NCBI GenBank assembly: GCA_002705485.1
Contig: PAGT01000019.1
Span: 9,952-17,529, forward strand
DNA from: Flavobacteriales bacterium
Lineage (GTDB): Bacteria > Bacteroidota > Bacteroidia > Flavobacteriales > Flavobacteriaceae
DNA length: 7,578 bases
Reading direction: 5' to 3'
The notes below the pieces were generated by a model. The model searched no databases. It saw only the letters and a list, made by a program, of their open reading frames with translations, and had not been told where the DNA came from. This document shows positions 6,662 through 7,578 of this stretch, in pieces (positions within the stretch are counted from its first letter, which is position 1; every line of letters starts with the position of its first letter). The position numbers and the translations under genes were made by a program.

Positions 6662-7578
6662 TTGATTTCAAAAAACACAATAGATAAAGTTTTTGAACAA
6701 TCCAGGGTAGAAGAAGTAATCCAAGATTTCATTCAATTGAAAAAAGCTGGTTCAAATTATAAAGCATTAAGTCCGTTTTCAAATGAAAAAACACCAAGTT
6801 TCGTGGTTTCACCCGTGAAACAAATTTGGAAAGACTTTAGTAGTGGAAAGGGAGGTAACGCTGTTTCGTTTCTTATGGAACATGAGCACTTTAACTACCC
6901 TGAAGCTATTCGTTATCTTGCAAAAAAATATAATATAGAAATTGAGGAAACTGTTACAAGTGCTGATCATAAAGAAAAAGCTAATGAAAGAGAAAGTTTA
7001 TACATAGTTTCAGATTATGCAAAAAACTATTTTATAAATCAGTTAAACATTAATGAAGGGTTGACAATTGGACTTTCATATTTTAAAGAAAGAGGTTTTA
7101 GTTCACAAACTATCGAAGAATTCCAGTTAGGCTACTCTCCTCTAAAAGCGGACTCATTTTTTCAGAATGCAATTGAGGCTGGTTATGAAAAAGAACTTTT
7201 AGAAAAGTCAGGTTTAACAATAACAAGTGATAATAATAATACTGATAGGTTTAGAGGAAGAGTTGTTTTCCCAATTCACAGCATGTCAGGTAGGGTTCTT
7301 GGATTTGGAGCAAGAGTTTTAGGAAATAGGTCTAAAACAGCTAAGTATTTAAATTCCCCTGAGTCTTTAATTTATAATAAAAGTAAAGTCTTGTATGGCA
7401 TTTTTTATGCGAAGCAAGAAATAGCAAAGCTTGATAAATGTTTTATTGTTGAGGGTTATACTGATGTTATTCAATTATACCAAAAGGGTATAAAAAATGT
7501 TGTCTCATCTTCGGGAACATCATTAACCTCTGATCAAATTACTATGATTAGAAGGTTAACTCAAAATATAACCATGCT
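6662..7578 (+). CDS. dnaG: DNA primase DnaG, N-terminal part (3' end outside window), TTG start, zinc ligands replaced
   Basis: DnaG makes the RNA primers for replication. The frame is open from 6662 to the window end: 305 codons, so the rest of the catalytic core and the helicase-binding domain lie beyond. It starts with TTG and reads MISKNTIDKV; an in-frame TAG at 6653 rules out a longer form, and the first in-frame ATG lies at residue 72, inside the N-terminal domain. Residues 1-100 match the CHC2 zinc-binding domain, yet the four ligand positions (E. coli C40, H43, C61, C64) are S37, S40, D58 and S61, while the surrounding PF, NEKTPSF, KQ and GNA..FLM residues are kept. The catalytic core shows RFRGRVVFPI (197-206), GRVLGFGAR (211-219), the KYLNSPES block (229-236) and the first TOPRIM motif EGYTDV (264-269) with catalytic E264. 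I recall other flavobacterial primases with the same loss, so this is probably a functional lineage variant, not a decayed gene. Confidence 0.95.
   Translation, partial: MISKNTIDKVFEQSRVEEVIQDFIQLKKAGSNYKALSPFSNEKTPSFVVSPVKQIWKDFSSGKGGNAVSFLMEHEHFNYPEAIRYLAKKYNIEIEETVTSADHKEKANERESLYIVSDYAKNYFINQLNINEGLTIGLSYFKERGFSSQTIEEFQLGYSPLKADSFFQNAIEAGYEKELLEKSGLTITSDNNNTDRFRGRVVFPIHSMSGRVLGFGARVLGNRSKTAKYLNSPESLIYNKSKVLYGIFYAKQEIAKLDKCFIVEGYTDVIQLYQKGIKNVVSSSGTSLTSDQITMIRRLTQNITM

Noticed and set aside
6770..6850. Loss of zinc ligands in DnaG as evidence of a pseudogene.
   Set aside because: The frame is open for 305 codons, flanking zinc-domain residues and the TOPRIM glutamate are conserved, and primase is essential; a functional variant is far more likely.

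Overview
The window is a compact, strongly AT-rich stretch of a bacterial chromosome. All nine recognisable genes lie on the + strand. It most likely comes from a member of the Bacteroidota, class Flavobacteriia, probably marine or uncultured. Four things point there: a DAHP synthase fused to a C-terminal type II chorismate mutase, no Shine-Dalgarno sequence before any gene, a promoter of the Bacteroidetes TTG / TAnnTTTG type, and a DnaG primase with the flavobacterial-looking N-terminus MISKNTIDKV that lacks the usual zinc ligands. The species cannot be told from sequence alone.

Layout. 1-480: 3' end of the DAHP synthase/chorismate mutase gene. 486-1430: rsgA, ribosome-assembly GTPase. 1427-1879: dtd, D-aminoacyl-tRNA deacylase, overlapping rsgA by 4 bases. 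1885-2211: a small MazG-like nucleotide pyrophosphohydrolase. 2217-3446: aroA, EPSP synthase. 3447-3510: the largest gap (64 bases), holding a good candidate promoter. 3511-4560: queA. 4567-5604: rlmN. 5637-6614: a long-chain polyprenyl diphosphate synthase. 6662 to the window end: 5' part of dnaG, starting with TTG. The gaps from the chorismate mutase to aroA are 5 bases, a 4-base overlap, 5 bases and 5 bases, so this half reads as one transcription unit. queA and rlmN (6-base gap) look like the start of a second unit or of an internally boosted one. Wider gaps of 32 and 47 bases with AT-rich inverted repeats precede the prenyl synthase and dnaG. No stretch over 300 bases lacks a gene.

How the genes fit together. 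Two themes alternate. One is the chorismate route: the DAHP synthase/chorismate mutase fusion makes the first shikimate intermediate and converts chorismate to prephenate, and AroA makes the penultimate intermediate (EPSP). The prenyl synthase probably supplies the side chain for menaquinone, whose ring also comes from chorismate. The other theme is translation quality and rRNA/tRNA maturation: RsgA, Dtd, QueA and RlmN. The MazG-like enzyme (nucleotide clean-up) and DnaG (replication priming) complete a housekeeping cluster.

I found no mobile element, CRISPR array, RNA gene or unknown defence-like system, and I do not think the window holds an undescribed system. The points most worth a second look are the DnaG zinc site with all four ligand positions replaced, the TTG start of dnaG, and the promoter before queA.
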